Below, one piece after another: positions 50,111 to 60,744 of a DNA stretch of 64,000 nt. Both the position numbers and the translations under genes were made by a program. This DNA comes from an uncultured Ruminiclostridium sp. (GTDB lineage Bacteria > Bacillota > Clostridia > Oscillospirales > Ruminococcaceae), in NCBI GenBank assembly GCA_934454635.1, contig CAKSFR010000007.1, forward strand, positions 62,001-126,000, given 5' to 3'. The notes under the pieces are model-generated. The model did not search any database and had not been told where the DNA came from. It worked only from the letters and a program-made list of their open reading frames with translations. Each line of letters opens with the position of its first letter. Positions within the stretch are counted from its first letter, which is position 1.

Positions 50111-51250
50111 TCACCCGCATATCGGCAGCGAGATTGTGACTTCAAGCCCCTCGGCGCAGTTTTTCAGCGTAACGCTTCCACTGTGCTGCTCCGCGACATA
50201 TTTCACAATGAACAGCCCAAGTCCTGAGCCTTGTTCCCCGCCGCAGTTTTTTCCACGGTAGAACTTTCCGAAAATGAACGGCATATCCTCGTCGGGAATA
50301 CCTCCTCCGTAATCTCTGAAATGAATGCTCACAGCTTCCGCGTCACGGGTAACGGCAACATCAATATCCGTTTTGGCGTATTTGCGCGCGTTCGTTATTA
50401 CATTGCCGAATATCTGCGTAAGTCTGTTTCTGTCCGCGTTCACATTTACCGAAAACATTGGTTTGGCAAAACGCACATCGCCGTACTCCTCGCCTATATC
50501 GGTGACAATTTTCTCGGCAAACCCGCAGAACTCCAGCATTTCTTTATTCATTTTCAGCTTGTCAAGGTCGGAAAGCGAGTGCAGAAACATATCGTCGGTA
50601 AGGCGCGAAACCTCGTCACATTTGCTCATTATCACATTAAGATAGCGGCGGCGTTTTTCGGGAGTACTGTCCAGACCCGCTTCAAGTCCCTCGGCATACG
50701 CGCGTATTGAAGCGATAGGCGTTTTAATATCATGGGAAAGCGTAGCAATAACGGTTTTGTTGTTTTCTATCGCTTCTCTTTCACAGGCTCGCGCGCTTAC
50801 AATTTCCCGCCGCATACTGTCGAAAGCCCATGTAAATTTTCCGAAATAATTCGTCCGTTCATAGTTCAGTGCGACGTCAAAATTTCCCGCGGCTATGCCC
50901 TCAGCGTATTTTTCAAGCTTTTTGAACGGACGCAGGACGGCAAACCAAACGTAAACAAATGCTGCCGAAATTGCAGCGCCCGAAACTGCAAAAATAATCC
51001 AAAGGCAGTCGATATTGCCGCTTACCTCGGGAGAAAACGCAGAAGAAAGCTCGTCTTTAAGCTTTGCGGTACATTCCAGCGCAGCCTGTGTATCTCCATT
51101 TTCGATAAGCTGTTCAATTTCGTTTACAGAAACCGCAAATTTCCCGCAGTCCGACTCGGGCGCACCGCCGATAGAACCGCTTATCGCCGCTGTAACCGCC
51201 GCAAGGATACCGATAAAAACAAGCGCTGTGGCTATGAGTCTTTTTTTCAC
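50111..51250 (-). CDS. Sensor histidine kinase
   Basis: The 379-residue kinase has two membrane helices (about 5-25 and 80-105) around a short external loop of about 55 residues. A HAMP domain (about 105-160), the phosphoacceptor HisKA motif LSHDIKTPIASIRAYAEG, and an HATPase with FGNVITNARKYAKTD (N box), FRDYGGGIPDED (G1) and GSGLGLFIVKYVAEQHSG (G2) follow. GTG 51250 is preferred because GGAGG lies 7 bp upstream; a GTG two codons earlier abuts that site. The gene follows the response regulator without a gap. Control of the FtsX-type transporter is likely. Confidence 0.93.
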   Translation of the reverse strand: MKKRLIATALVFIGILAAVTAAISGSIGGAPESDCGKFAVSVNEIEQLIENGDTQAALECTAKLKDELSSAFSPEVSGNIDCLWIIFAVSGAAISAAFVYVWFAVLRPFKKLEKYAEGIAAGNFDVALNYERTNYFGKFTWAFDSMRREIVSARACEREAIENNKTVIATLSHDIKTPIASIRAYAEGLEAGLDSTPEKRRRYLNVIMSKCDEVSRLTDDMFLHSLSDLDKLKMNKEMLEFCGFAEKIVTDIGEEYGDVRFAKPMFSVNVNADRNRLTQIFGNVITNARKYAKTDIDVAVTRDAEAVSIHFRDYGGGIPDEDMPFIFGKFYRGKNCGGEQGSGLGLFIVKYVAEQHSGSVTLKNCAEGLEVTISLPICG

Positions 51251-51930
51251 TTCCACACCTCCAGCATATACCCAACCTTGTAAACCGTTTTGATAAATTC
51301 GGGATTTGCGGGGTCGCGTTCCAGTTTTTCACGAAGCCAGCGTATATGTACCGCAAGCGTTGACGGTTCAACCGCAGAAAAAGCGCCCCACACCTCGGTA
51401 AGCAGCTTGTCTTTCGCAATAGCAGTGTTCAGATTTTCACACAAATACGCCAGAAGATCAAATTCCCGCAGTGAAAGAGAAACGCTTTTCCCGCCTTTCG
51501 TCACGCTGCGCGACGTTATATTCACACAAACATCTCCGAATGAAACGATCTTTTCTTGTTCATTGAAGCCGTAAGCGCGCCGCAGCAGCGCATTCACCCG
51601 TGAAAGCAGCTCCTTCATCGAATACGGCTTGGGCAGATAATCATCGCCGCCTATATCAAATCCCGCTATCCTGTCATTCTCGCCTGTTCGCGCACTTGCG
51701 AAAATCACAGGCACAGCCGATACACGGCGAAGCTCCGAGCATATTTCAAAACCCGTTCCGTCGGGAAGATTTATATCAAGCAGTATAAGTGAAAATTTCT
51801 CTTTTTTGAGCAGTTCAAATGCCTCCCCGCAGCTTCCCGCTTCGGTAACGGCGAAGCCGTAGCTTTTAAGCATTTCCGATATGATAAATGACAGATCGCT
51901 GTCGTCGTCAATAATAAGTATTTTCTTCAT
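51247..51930 (-). CDS. OmpR-family response regulator
   Basis: The 227-residue regulator has a receiver domain (1-115) with IIDDDSD acidic pair, phosphoacceptor Asp in LLDINLPDG and Lys in YLPKPYS. The winged-helix DNA-binding domain (about 130-225) has SLREFDLLAYLCENLN and VHIRWLREKLE. ATG 51930 follows GGAGAGGTG. Its promoter is a good consensus. It forms a two-gene operon with the kinase; its probable target is the tandem repeat at 49776-49797. Confidence 0.95.
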   Translation of the reverse strand: MKKILIIDDDSDLSFIISEMLKSYGFAVTEAGSCGEAFELLKKEKFSLILLDINLPDGTGFEICSELRRVSAVPVIFASARTGENDRIAGFDIGGDDYLPKPYSMKELLSRVNALLRRAYGFNEQEKIVSFGDVCVNITSRSVTKGGKSVSLSLREFDLLAYLCENLNTAIAKDKLLTEVWGAFSAVEPSTLAVHIRWLREKLERDPANPEFIKTVYKVGYMLEVWK

Positions 51931-51960
51931 TTGCACACCTCTCCGCAGCTTTTTATGCTC

Positions 51961-51989
51961 ATTATATCATACCAAAATAAATATTTCAA
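51961..51989 (-). promoter_or_regulatory. Promoter of the two-component operon
   Basis: Minus-strand TTGAAA (51984-51989), 17-bp spacer, TATAAT (51961-51966). Confidence 0.85.
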
Positions 51990-52080
51990 GCATCTTGTTC
52001 AGTCCTCGCAAGCCACGCTGCGCCGCCGTCTGTCTTGTTTCCCGATTTCACCGCTATTTTGCTTTCAAATCAATAAACAT

Positions 52081-52109
52081 AAAAGGCTGTCGCACGCAGA
52101 CAGCCTTTT
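52081..52109 (-). terminator. Terminator of the panE-family operon
   Basis: AAAAGGCTGTC (52081-52091) pairs perfectly with GACAGCCTTTT (52099-52109); the minus-strand continuation is TATGTTTATT. Confidence 0.7.
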
Positions 52110-52194
52110 AATATTTTATCTATTTTTTGTCAAATACAAACATTCTTTTTCCACCCGAAAGCGCAGCACTCGTATTTTACAAGACTAAGTTGGC
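52110..52194. other. Intergenic stretch without recognised content
   Basis: AT-rich sequence between the terminator and the small open reading frame; nothing further was recognised. Confidence 0.5.
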
Positions 52195-52302
52195 TTAAAT
52201 TTTCTCCTTTACGCCCGCAGACAGCGAAGCATATTCTCGCGCGCCTGCTTTGCGTAGGCGATATTTCAAAGATAATTTTGCCATACGGCTGCTCTTGCTC
52301 AT
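52195..52302 (-). CDS. Possible 35-residue basic peptide or gene remnant
   Basis: An ATG 5 bp after the stop of the 167-residue membrane protein opens a 35-codon frame encoding a basic peptide (begins MSKSSRMAKLSLKYRLRKAG). No clear ribosome site precedes it, so it depends on coupling. It may be a true small protein, a decayed gene end, or chance. Confidence 0.25.
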   Translation of the reverse strand: MSKSSRMAKLSLKYRLRKAGAREYASLSAGVKEKI

Positions 52303-52307
52303 CCGAA

Positions 52308-52808
52308 TCAGTGAATAAATATCATCATGATTGCCGACAGAACCGCCGCAATGACAGCCATGCCGAATGTCCCGAAAATCCACTTTCTGCACTTGTTTTT
52401 TGCAGTGATATACGGCTTCAGGTCTTCCGTACCCGGAATTGTCCATGCTTTTGTGTGCCCGACCCAAAGCTCGTCAATCAGAAAGCGGTCGATAATGTTC
52501 AGCACCAAAAGAATGACCAGCATCTGCCAAAAGCCCGCAAGGAATCCTCTCGCGCCGTTGACTGCGTAGACGCAAACCAACATATACGCAACGTAAACAG
52601 GAAGTCCGCACACCTTGAACAGAAGCGATGTTTTCTTGATTTTTTCCCTCGTCGTCAGCCCCAGTTCAATGCAGCGCTCCTGCACCTCCGGATTGTAAAG
52701 CTGGAGCATTCCGACCGCGCCCTTGCGGATACCGATGGCGCAGACCAGAACGAGCAAACCTCCCAGTTCGACACCCTCTAAAATTGTTTTTAAAATCAGT
52801 TCTTTCAT
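52308..52808 (-). CDS. Small multi-pass membrane protein, unknown function
   Basis: The 166-residue protein has about four hydrophobic helices (near 10-28, 60-80, 85-105 and 140-162). It has a conserved-looking cytoplasmic loop with LWVGHTKAWTIPGTEDLKPY between the third and fourth. I do not recognise the family beyond a vague similarity to membrane proteins of unknown function in Firmicutes. Its ATG (52806-52808) overlaps the TGA of the reductase gene as ATGA, with GAGAGG upstream, so the two are coupled and probably act together. Confidence 0.8.
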   Translation of the reverse strand: MKELILKTILEGVELGGLLVLVCAIGIRKGAVGMLQLYNPEVQERCIELGLTTREKIKKTSLLFKVCGLPVYVAYMLVCVYAVNGARGFLAGFWQMLVILLVLNIIDRFLIDELWVGHTKAWTIPGTEDLKPYITAKNKCRKWIFGTFGMAVIAAVLSAIMMIFIH

Positions 52809-53731
52809 TTCAAGTACCTCTCGCACTCCTTTTCAAGCTCCGTCCAAACAGGATATTTCGCTCCGTTTTCATCAAAAAATTTTTTCATATCGAGATTCAG
52901 TGCGCTCATCTCATCAACCGCATTCATAGCGTGATCAGAAACGCATATTTTTCCGATTATTGTGGCGCACATGAGTTTGAAAAAACGCAGGCAGGTTTTG
53001 CGGTACGCTTCACCTTCAAAATTCTCGTCCTCTTTTGGCAAAATCGAGTGTCCGGCATTCTTTATGGCATGATAGCCCTCAATATTTGCGTCAACCAGCC
53101 GGTTCAGATATGCTGTGTTACCCTTGAGTTTTTTCAGATTACCGTCCGTTTTGTAGCAGGCAAATACCGCAGGCAACACAAACGCCGCGTGACAGAGAAG
53201 AAAGTCCTCCATATTAGACTCATAGATCACCTTGTATTTTGTATCGCCGAAAATCCGACCGATAAGCTGCTCGTTTGAGGGCGCGTCCGAAAGCTGACCG
53301 ATAGTGATTTTTTTGACGTCGGCGGAAACTACGCAATCGCTCTCACGATGTCCCGCCGAATGAGCAAAGGCAAACAAGACATTCTTCTCGGACAGCGAAT
53401 CGGCAAGCGCTTTTGCGCGCACATTGTTGCCGACAAAGACAATGTTTTTCGTTTTGTTTGAACTCAGAGCTGAAATAACCGTTTCAATCTGCGTATATCG
53501 AACAACAACGAAAATCACATCATATGTATCCTCTGCCGCAAGTTCGGTCACAACGGGAATACGGCTGATTGACACGCGAGGGGAAAACTTATCCTTAATC
53601 CGCAGTCCATTCTTTTGAATCTCCTCTGCCCAGCTTCCCCGGGCAAGTAGTGTTACATCCTTGCCTGCACGAAACAGATTTCTCGCAAGATTGCAGCCGA
53701 GCACGCCTGCGCCGTAGATCAATATTCTCAT
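52805..53731 (-). CDS. Ketopantoate reductase-family protein (ApbA/PanE)
   Basis: The 308-residue oxidoreductase starts with the Rossmann motif ILIYGAGVLGCNLARNL and the NADP-type continuation VTLLARGSW. VVVRYTQ and VFVGNN lie at the expected positions, and an all-helical C-terminal half (about 170-305) follows. True PanE reduces ketopantoate to pantoate for coenzyme A. This paralog group in Clostridia is broad and often lacks a pantothenate context, so the substrate is uncertain. It leads a short operon with a membrane protein and has its own promoter with a palindrome. Confidence 0.85.
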   Translation of the reverse strand: MRILIYGAGVLGCNLARNLFRAGKDVTLLARGSWAEEIQKNGLRIKDKFSPRVSISRIPVVTELAAEDTYDVIFVVVRYTQIETVISALSSNKTKNIVFVGNNVRAKALADSLSEKNVLFAFAHSAGHRESDCVVSADVKKITIGQLSDAPSNEQLIGRIFGDTKYKVIYESNMEDFLLCHAAFVLPAVFACYKTDGNLKKLKGNTAYLNRLVDANIEGYHAIKNAGHSILPKEDENFEGEAYRKTCLRFFKLMCATIIGKICVSDHAMNAVDEMSALNLDMKKFFDENGAKYPVWTELEKECERYLK

Positions 53732-53799
53732 TTTTTGTTCCTTTCTTTTGCTTTATTTCAATACTGCACGCATCGCCGCCGAATCGCGCCAAGCATACA

Positions 53800-53858
53800 G
53801 TTAGTTGCAGCTAACCCGCATTCATTCATATTATAGCATGATTCATCAGCTTTTGCAA
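53800..53858 (-). promoter_or_regulatory. Promoter and palindrome upstream of the PanE-family gene
   Basis: Minus-strand TTGCAA (53853-53858), 17-bp spacer, TATAAT (53830-53835). Just downstream of the start site lies the palindrome GTTAG-TTGCAG-CTAAC (53800-53815), a typical repressor position. Confidence 0.7.
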
Positions 53859-53915
53859 GTGAAAAAGAAGAAAAACTTGAAAGCCTGTCGATTATCGCTA
53901 AAAAGCTGTGCTTTC

Positions 53916-56900
53916 ATTTCAACTCACACGCCTCTTGCGAGGCGCGACTTACCTCAATTTTAATTTTTTTTTATTATTCCAAAATTTCAACTCACACGCC
54001 TCTTGCGAGGCGCGACCTCAACGTTCATGACCTCGTTCAGATAAACCTGATTTCAACTCACACGCCTCTTGCGAGGCGCGACAAAATCCCTCGGTAGACG
54101 TTTATCGTTATGTTACCGATTTCAACTCACACGCCTCTTGCGAGGCGCGACTATTGCTGGGTGTTTTACTATTGTTCGTGTGTGCATTTCAACTCACACG
54201 CCTCTTGCGAGGCGCGACCAGGATTTAAGATACCTTATTATTGATTATCTAATTTCAACTCACACGCCTCTTGCGAGGCGCGACTCCACACCGATATACG
54301 GGTCTGAAACCGCGCACATTTCAACTCACACGCCTCTTGCGAGGCGCGACTGGGGGCGCTCACGCCCCCGAACCGTTTGGCGTGCATTTCAACTCACACG
54401 CCTCTTGCGAGGCGCGACCCGCTTGCGCGTGCTGTCGTAGTGCGCTGCGATATATTTCAACTCACACGCCTCTTGCGAGGCGCGACATATAGCGTGGAGC
54501 GTTTACGGATAGATTCGTATATTTCAACTCACACGCCTCTTGCGAGGCGCGACGTATCGAGGGACATTTCAGTTCTCACGCGATGCGTATTTCAACTCAC
54601 ACGCCTCTTGCGAGGCGCGACCTGAAGCGCCTCGAGCACGGCAATTCCCGTTACATTTCAACTCACACGCCTCTTGCGAGGCGCGACCCGTCAATGCTCA
54701 TGATTGCCGATACGCGGCTCCTATTTCAACTCACACGCCTCTTGCGAGGCGCGACGGGAACGTAAATATCTCGCTTTTTCTTTTGCGGATTTCAACTCAC
54801 ACGCCTCTTGCGAGGCGCGACTGCCCCATACCGTGCTTCAATCCGTATTCCGAAAGATTTCAACTCACACGCCTCTTGCGAGGCGCGACGTGTTCGGAAT
54901 GTGGATATATCCCGCCGTACGATAATTTCAACTCACACGCCTCTTGCGAGGCGCGACGACAACCTCGGGCAAGGGCAAGGTCACCGTTTCGGATTTCAAC
55001 TCACACGCCTCTTGCGAGGCGCGACTTGACGACGCTATGTATTCCATTTCGGGCATGGCTATTTCAACTCACACGCCTCTTGCGAGGCGCGACGCCGAGC
55101 TGATCGGCAAAATCGACGCATTGGCAATAATTTCAACTCACACGCCTCTTGCGAGGCGCGACCCGACTTATTAAACGTGATAGTCGCTTTTACAGGCATA
55201 TTTCAACTCACACGCCTCTTGCGAGGCGCGACGTCGTCCGTGCGTGATACAAGGCGAGGTAAGCTATTTCAACTCACACGCCTCTTGCGAGGCGCGACCG
55301 CAGGATTTTTGTGGATTGCCCAATCCATGTAGATTTCAACTCACACGCCTCTTGCGAGGCGCGACGGCGTGTTAAGCCATGAGTAATAGATTATTTCTAT
55401 TTCAACTCACACGCCTCTTGCGAGGCGCGACACAACATCTGAACGCCTTAACGAAATAATGTGCATTTCAACTCACACGCCTCTTGCGAGGCGCGACGCC
55501 CCTACGGAATACAGATTTTTGATGCACTATAATTTCAACTCACACGCCTCTTGCGAGGCGCGACGCAGGTACGCCATCATCATAACAACCGCAGCTGGGA
55601 TTTCAACTCACACGCCTCTTGCGAGGCGCGACATGCTATTGCCAGCTTGAGTAAAAACATAATGACCATTTCAACTCACACGCCTCTTGCGAGGCACGAC
55701 CTGCAGATCTATGCGCAAGAAAAGGGCTTAGGCATTTCAACTCACACGCCTCTTGCGAGGCGCGACGGCTTAGTTTCCGCCCTGTATACTGTCACATCGC
55801 TATTTCAACTCACACGCCTCTTGCGAGGCGCGACTGCCAAAATCGAAAGTCAACCTAAAACGCAATCAATTTCAACTCACACGCCTCTTGCGAGGCGCGA
55901 CAGTGCAAAATGAAAAAATATGATATAATTTATTAATTTCAACTCACACGCCTCTTGCGAGGCGCGACGTGATGATACCGCTGCTCATTACGGCGTTCTG
56001 CCTATTTCAACTCACACGCCTCTTGCGAGGCGCGACCGCCCCTTTTAAGCAGCTTGTCACGTTTGTTTTCATTTCAACTCACACGCCTCTTGCGAGGCGC
56101 GACGAACCAAATGTAACAAATATTGACAATTCACAATCATTTCAACTCACACGCCTCTTGCGAGGCGCGACAATGAGAACGAAGGCTATTTCGGAACAGG
56201 CATTACATTTCAACTCACACGCCTCTTGCGAGGCGCGACAATTTAATGAAAAACGTCAAATTTCGCAAAATTATTTCAACTCACACGCCTCTTGCGAGGC
56301 GCGACATGAACTAAATCGGCTCTCCCCTGCCCCAACACGATTTCAACTCACACGCCTCTTGCGAGGCGCGACATGCTATTGCCAGCTTGAGTAAAAACAT
56401 AATGACCATTTCAACTCACACGCCTCTTGCGAGGCACGACCTGCAGATCTATGCGCAAGAAAAGGGCTTAGGCATTTCAACTCACACGCCTCTTGCGAGG
56501 CGCGACGGCTTAGTTTCCGCCCTGTATACTGTCACATCGCTATTTCAACTCACACGCCTCTTGCGAGGCGCGACGTCAGTTTTCGGAAATCGTTAATCAA
56601 CTCTTGTTCATTTCAACTCACACGCCTCTTGCGAGGCGCGACGATATGTTCAAGGATTACACGCTTTTATTCCATGAATTTCAACTCACACGCCTCTTGC
56701 GAGGCGCGACGACGTAGTGGCGGCACGGAGCAACGCGACGTGCCGCATTTCAACTCACACGCCTCTTGCGAGGCGCGACGATTTTACGCAATCCGAAGCA
56801 CCAAAACGCGGCGATTTCAACTCACACGCCTCTTGCGAGGCGCGACGAGTTACGAAGTTGTCACCCCTATAATATCACATATTTCAACTCACACGCCTCT

Positions 56901-59900
56901 TGCGAGGCGCGACCGCTTGTTTTCAAACACGAAGCAGTCATGATAAATATTTCAACTCACACGCCTCTTGCGAGGCGCGACGATAGTTCCGAGGTGTACA
57001 GCGGCGTGACTGTACATTTCAACTCACACGCCTCTTGCGAGGCGCGACGATTAAAAATCTCAACGCTGACGCGGCAATGTACATTTCAACTCACACGCCT
57101 CTTGCGAGGCGCGACGCTGCGAAGAACGCAATTAAAATCAAGCCTATCGATTTCAACTCACACGCCTCTTGCGAGGCGCGACGAGGGCATAATTGCCGCT
57201 TGGTGCTGTTTAAATAAATTTCAACTCACACGCCTCTTGCGAGGCGCGACTGATTGTTTCGATGTTTTTCTTGTTCAGTTTGCCATTTCAACTCACACGC
57301 CTCTTGCGAGGCGCGACCCCGTAATGGGCGGTGGCAAGGTATGTTTATATATTTCAACTCACACGCCTCTTGCGAGGCGCGACTGATGCACACAGACACA
57401 GACGACGCAGGAAACATAATTTCAACTCACACGCCTCTTGCGAGGCGCGACTATGAAGATTGTCAAGGTTGAGGAAACCGTTTCGAAATTTCAACTCACA
57501 CGCCTCTTGCGAGGCGCGACGGCAATGGTTTGCCGATTACGTTAAATACACCGATTTCAACTCACACGCCTCTTGCGAGGCGCGACATTATGCTGTAAAA
57601 ATACTGCCGTTCCCTTATCATTTCAACTCACACGCCTCTTGCGAGGCGCGACACGGCAGGAGGTGTGAAAAAATGACCGAAAAGCAAATTTCAACTCACA
57701 CGCCTCTTGCGAGGCGCGACTCACCGCGTCGCCGATCTTATCTAAGTTCCACGATTTCAACTCACACGCCTCTTGCGAGGCGCGACACGATCGAGAACCA
57801 AAGGTCGTCAGTAGAACATATATTTCAACTCACACGCCTCTTGCGAGGCGCGACGATGATTTCGTTTGTGTTTTCCTCGCCGAAACAATTTCAACTCACA
57901 CGCCTCTTGCGAGGCGCGACGCTTGCCGCATATCTTATCCCGCTTTCAGTCCGATTTCAACTCACACGCCTCTTGCGAGGCGCGACAGTTCAAAACCGCG
58001 AGGGTTGATTGTTTTTTCAAAATTTCAACTCACACGCCTCTTGCGAGGCGCGACAGACGCTTTAGCTTCGGAATGGATATTCGGTGACATTTCAACTCAC
58101 ACGCCTCTTGCGAGGCGCGACCTACGGTTGGCGACCCGTTTTTCCCCACATTCAATTTCAACTCACACGCCTCTTGCGAGGCGCGACTAAATCCGAAGGC
58201 TCTGCTTTCGCACCTCAAGACTATTTCAACTCACACGCCTCTTGCGAGGCGCGACCCTCTACTGCAACATATCTCGCGCCGCTCGAACATTTCAACTCAC
58301 ACGCCTCTTGCGAGGCGCGACTGAATGATACCACGTTACAGATCTACGCGCAAGAAAATTTCAACTCACACGCCTCTTGCGAGGCGCGACTCGTCGCTAA
58401 ATCTTCATCGGAGACAATTCCAGATTTCAACTCACACGCCTCTTGCGAGGCGCGACGAAGTAAATAGCCTTGCCGCAGAAGTTCTCTGCGATTTCAACTC
58501 ACACGCCTCTTGCGAGGCGCGACGCAATGGAAACGGCAGGAAACAAGGATTATTCCATTTCAACTCACACGCCTCTTGCGAGGCGCGACACAGCACATCC
58601 GAAATTCTCAATCCAGTCGCCAATTTCAACTCACACGCCTCTTGCGAGGCGCGACTGTTAGCCATTAGCACTATAGTGCAGTTGGCTATCATTTCAACTC
58701 ACACGCCTCTTGCGAGGCGCGACGGAACAGGTTGACGCGGTTAAGGTTTACGCCGAATTTCAACTCACACGCCTCTTGCGAGGCGCGACGGCACGGAGCA
58801 ACGCGACGTGCCGCAAGCGGGCAATTTCAACTCACACGCCTCTTGCGAGGCGCGACAGGGAAAGGAAATTTATGATGAAAAATGAGAATGAATTTCAACT
58901 CACACGCCTCTTGCGAGGCGCGACGAAGTTCTTCGGTCAATTTGCAAACTACGCTATATTTCAACTCACACGCCTCTTGCGAGGCGCGACGAGCGCGAAA
59001 AGTGTCGCGATTTTATGTAGGTGTTATTTCAACTCACACGCCTCTTGCGAGGCGCGACGCACTGCTCATAATTTATATCCCTCTGATTTCTATTTCAACT
59101 CACACGCCTCTTGCGAGGCGCGACGTGCGATTTCTTCACTTGCGTTGCATGGAGAAACGATTTCAACTCACACGCCTCTTGCGAGGCGCGACAGTTGCTC
59201 CGCTTTCAAACAACAACAGCTGGCTAATTTCAACTCACACGCCTCTTGCGAGGCGCGACGCGGAGTTTTATGCTCCGCTTTTCTTCGGCTAAAAATTTCA
59301 ACTCACACGCCTCTTGCGAGGCGCGACCTGTTGCCGAACCGCCCGTTCAGGCAAAAGATAATTTCAACTCACACGCCTCTTGCGAGGCGCGACGACAACA
59401 CGCCTATATCCGCTGCGCTTCTTAAAAACATTTCAACTCACACGCCTCTTGCGAGGCGCGACATTTTGTTCCCTTTCGCGTCAGCAGTTTCATAACTATT
59501 TCAACTCACACGCCTCTTGCGAGGCGCGACGCGTTGTCTATTGCCGAACGTGTTCAGCAGAAGAATTTCAACTCACACGCCTCTTGCGAGGCGCGACTTT
59601 AATTGCGAATAAAACATATGAAAACAAAATAATATTTCAACTCACACGCCTCTTGCGAGGCGCGACAAAGTCAGCAAAGGAAGAAGAAAACACCCGTCCG
59701 ATTTCAACTCACACGCCTCTTGCGAGGCGCGACATGTCAGAACATATCAACGCTTTGGGCGTTCTGGATATTTCAACTCACACGCCTCTTGCGAGGCGCG
59801 ACCAAGGAGCTTGAGAATTTTGGCGAGGTACATAGAATTTCAACTCACACGCCTCTTGCGAGGCGCGACGCGGCGTTCTTTTTCCCGACAGCTGGAATAT

Positions 59901-60744
59901 ATGTATTTCAACTCACACGCCTCTTGCGAGGCGCGACATTATGCACCCGAAGATATTGAAAATGCCTTAAACATTTCAACTCACACGCCTCTTGCGAGGC
60001 GCGACGCCTACTTGGAGCGCGACGACATTTAACAAGAAAATTTCAACTCACACGCCTCTTGCGAGGCGCGACCCGCAGGATTTTTGTGGATTGCCCAATC
60101 CATGTAGATTTCAACTCACACGCCTCTTGCGAGGCGCGACTCGCTGATGATGTGTCGCGTTTCTGCGCAAACAGGATTTCAACTCACACGCCTCTTGCGA
60201 GGCGCGACAAATGTAAATTAGAAGAAATTTCGGCGTATTAAAATTTCAACTCACACGCCTCTTGCGAGGCGCGACGGTGTTCCAGGTACGCAAAATGTAC
60301 TCTTCCTCATTTCAACTCACACGCCTCTTGCGAGGCGCGACGGACTGTATGTCCCACAAAACAAACCGCGTAATAATTTCAACTCACACGCCTCTTGCGA
60401 GGCGCGACTCGAAGTTTAGGCGAACGACGGCCGCCTTAAAATCATTTCAACTCACACGCCTCTTGCGAGGCGCGACCCGTCTGACTAGGCTCTGCACCCA
60501 GATGAAGATTATTTCAACTCACACGCCTCTTGCGAGGCGCGACTATGGACGGAACACGCTCGGCGTATGGCTGAAATATTTCAACTCACACGCCTCTTGC
60601 GAGGCGCGACATATGCAAACCAGTCTTTTTTCTCGTCAGAATCATTTCAACTCACACGCCTCTTGCGAGGCGCGACGATAACATATCTGTCGCAGAAAGT
60701 CTATCTGGTTGATTTCAACTCACACGCCTCTTGCGAGGCGCGAC
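53916..60744 (-). CRISPR. Type I-C CRISPR array, 102 repeats and 101 spacers
   Basis: A 33-bp repeat recurs 102 times (first 53916-53948, last 60712-60744) with spacers of about 33-37 bp. Read on the minus strand it begins GTCGCGCC, has a hairpin GCGCCTCGC-AA-GAGGCG with a mismatch, and ends GAGTTGAAAT, the type I-C consensus with its GTCGC start and ATTGAAAT-like handle. Two repeats (55668 and 56408) carry the same single change (GCGCGAC to GCACGAC on the plus strand). The array is read from the cas2 side toward 53916, so the newest spacers are near 60.7 kb. The distal repeat is intact, so old spacers may have been lost by deletion rather than decay. Three spacers occur twice as a block, and one occurs twice separately. 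Confidence 0.98.

Noticed and set aside
49854..50261. Long Ala/Arg-rich frames on both strands
   Set aside because: They are translations of elements C1 and C2; no ribosome site and no conserved motif.
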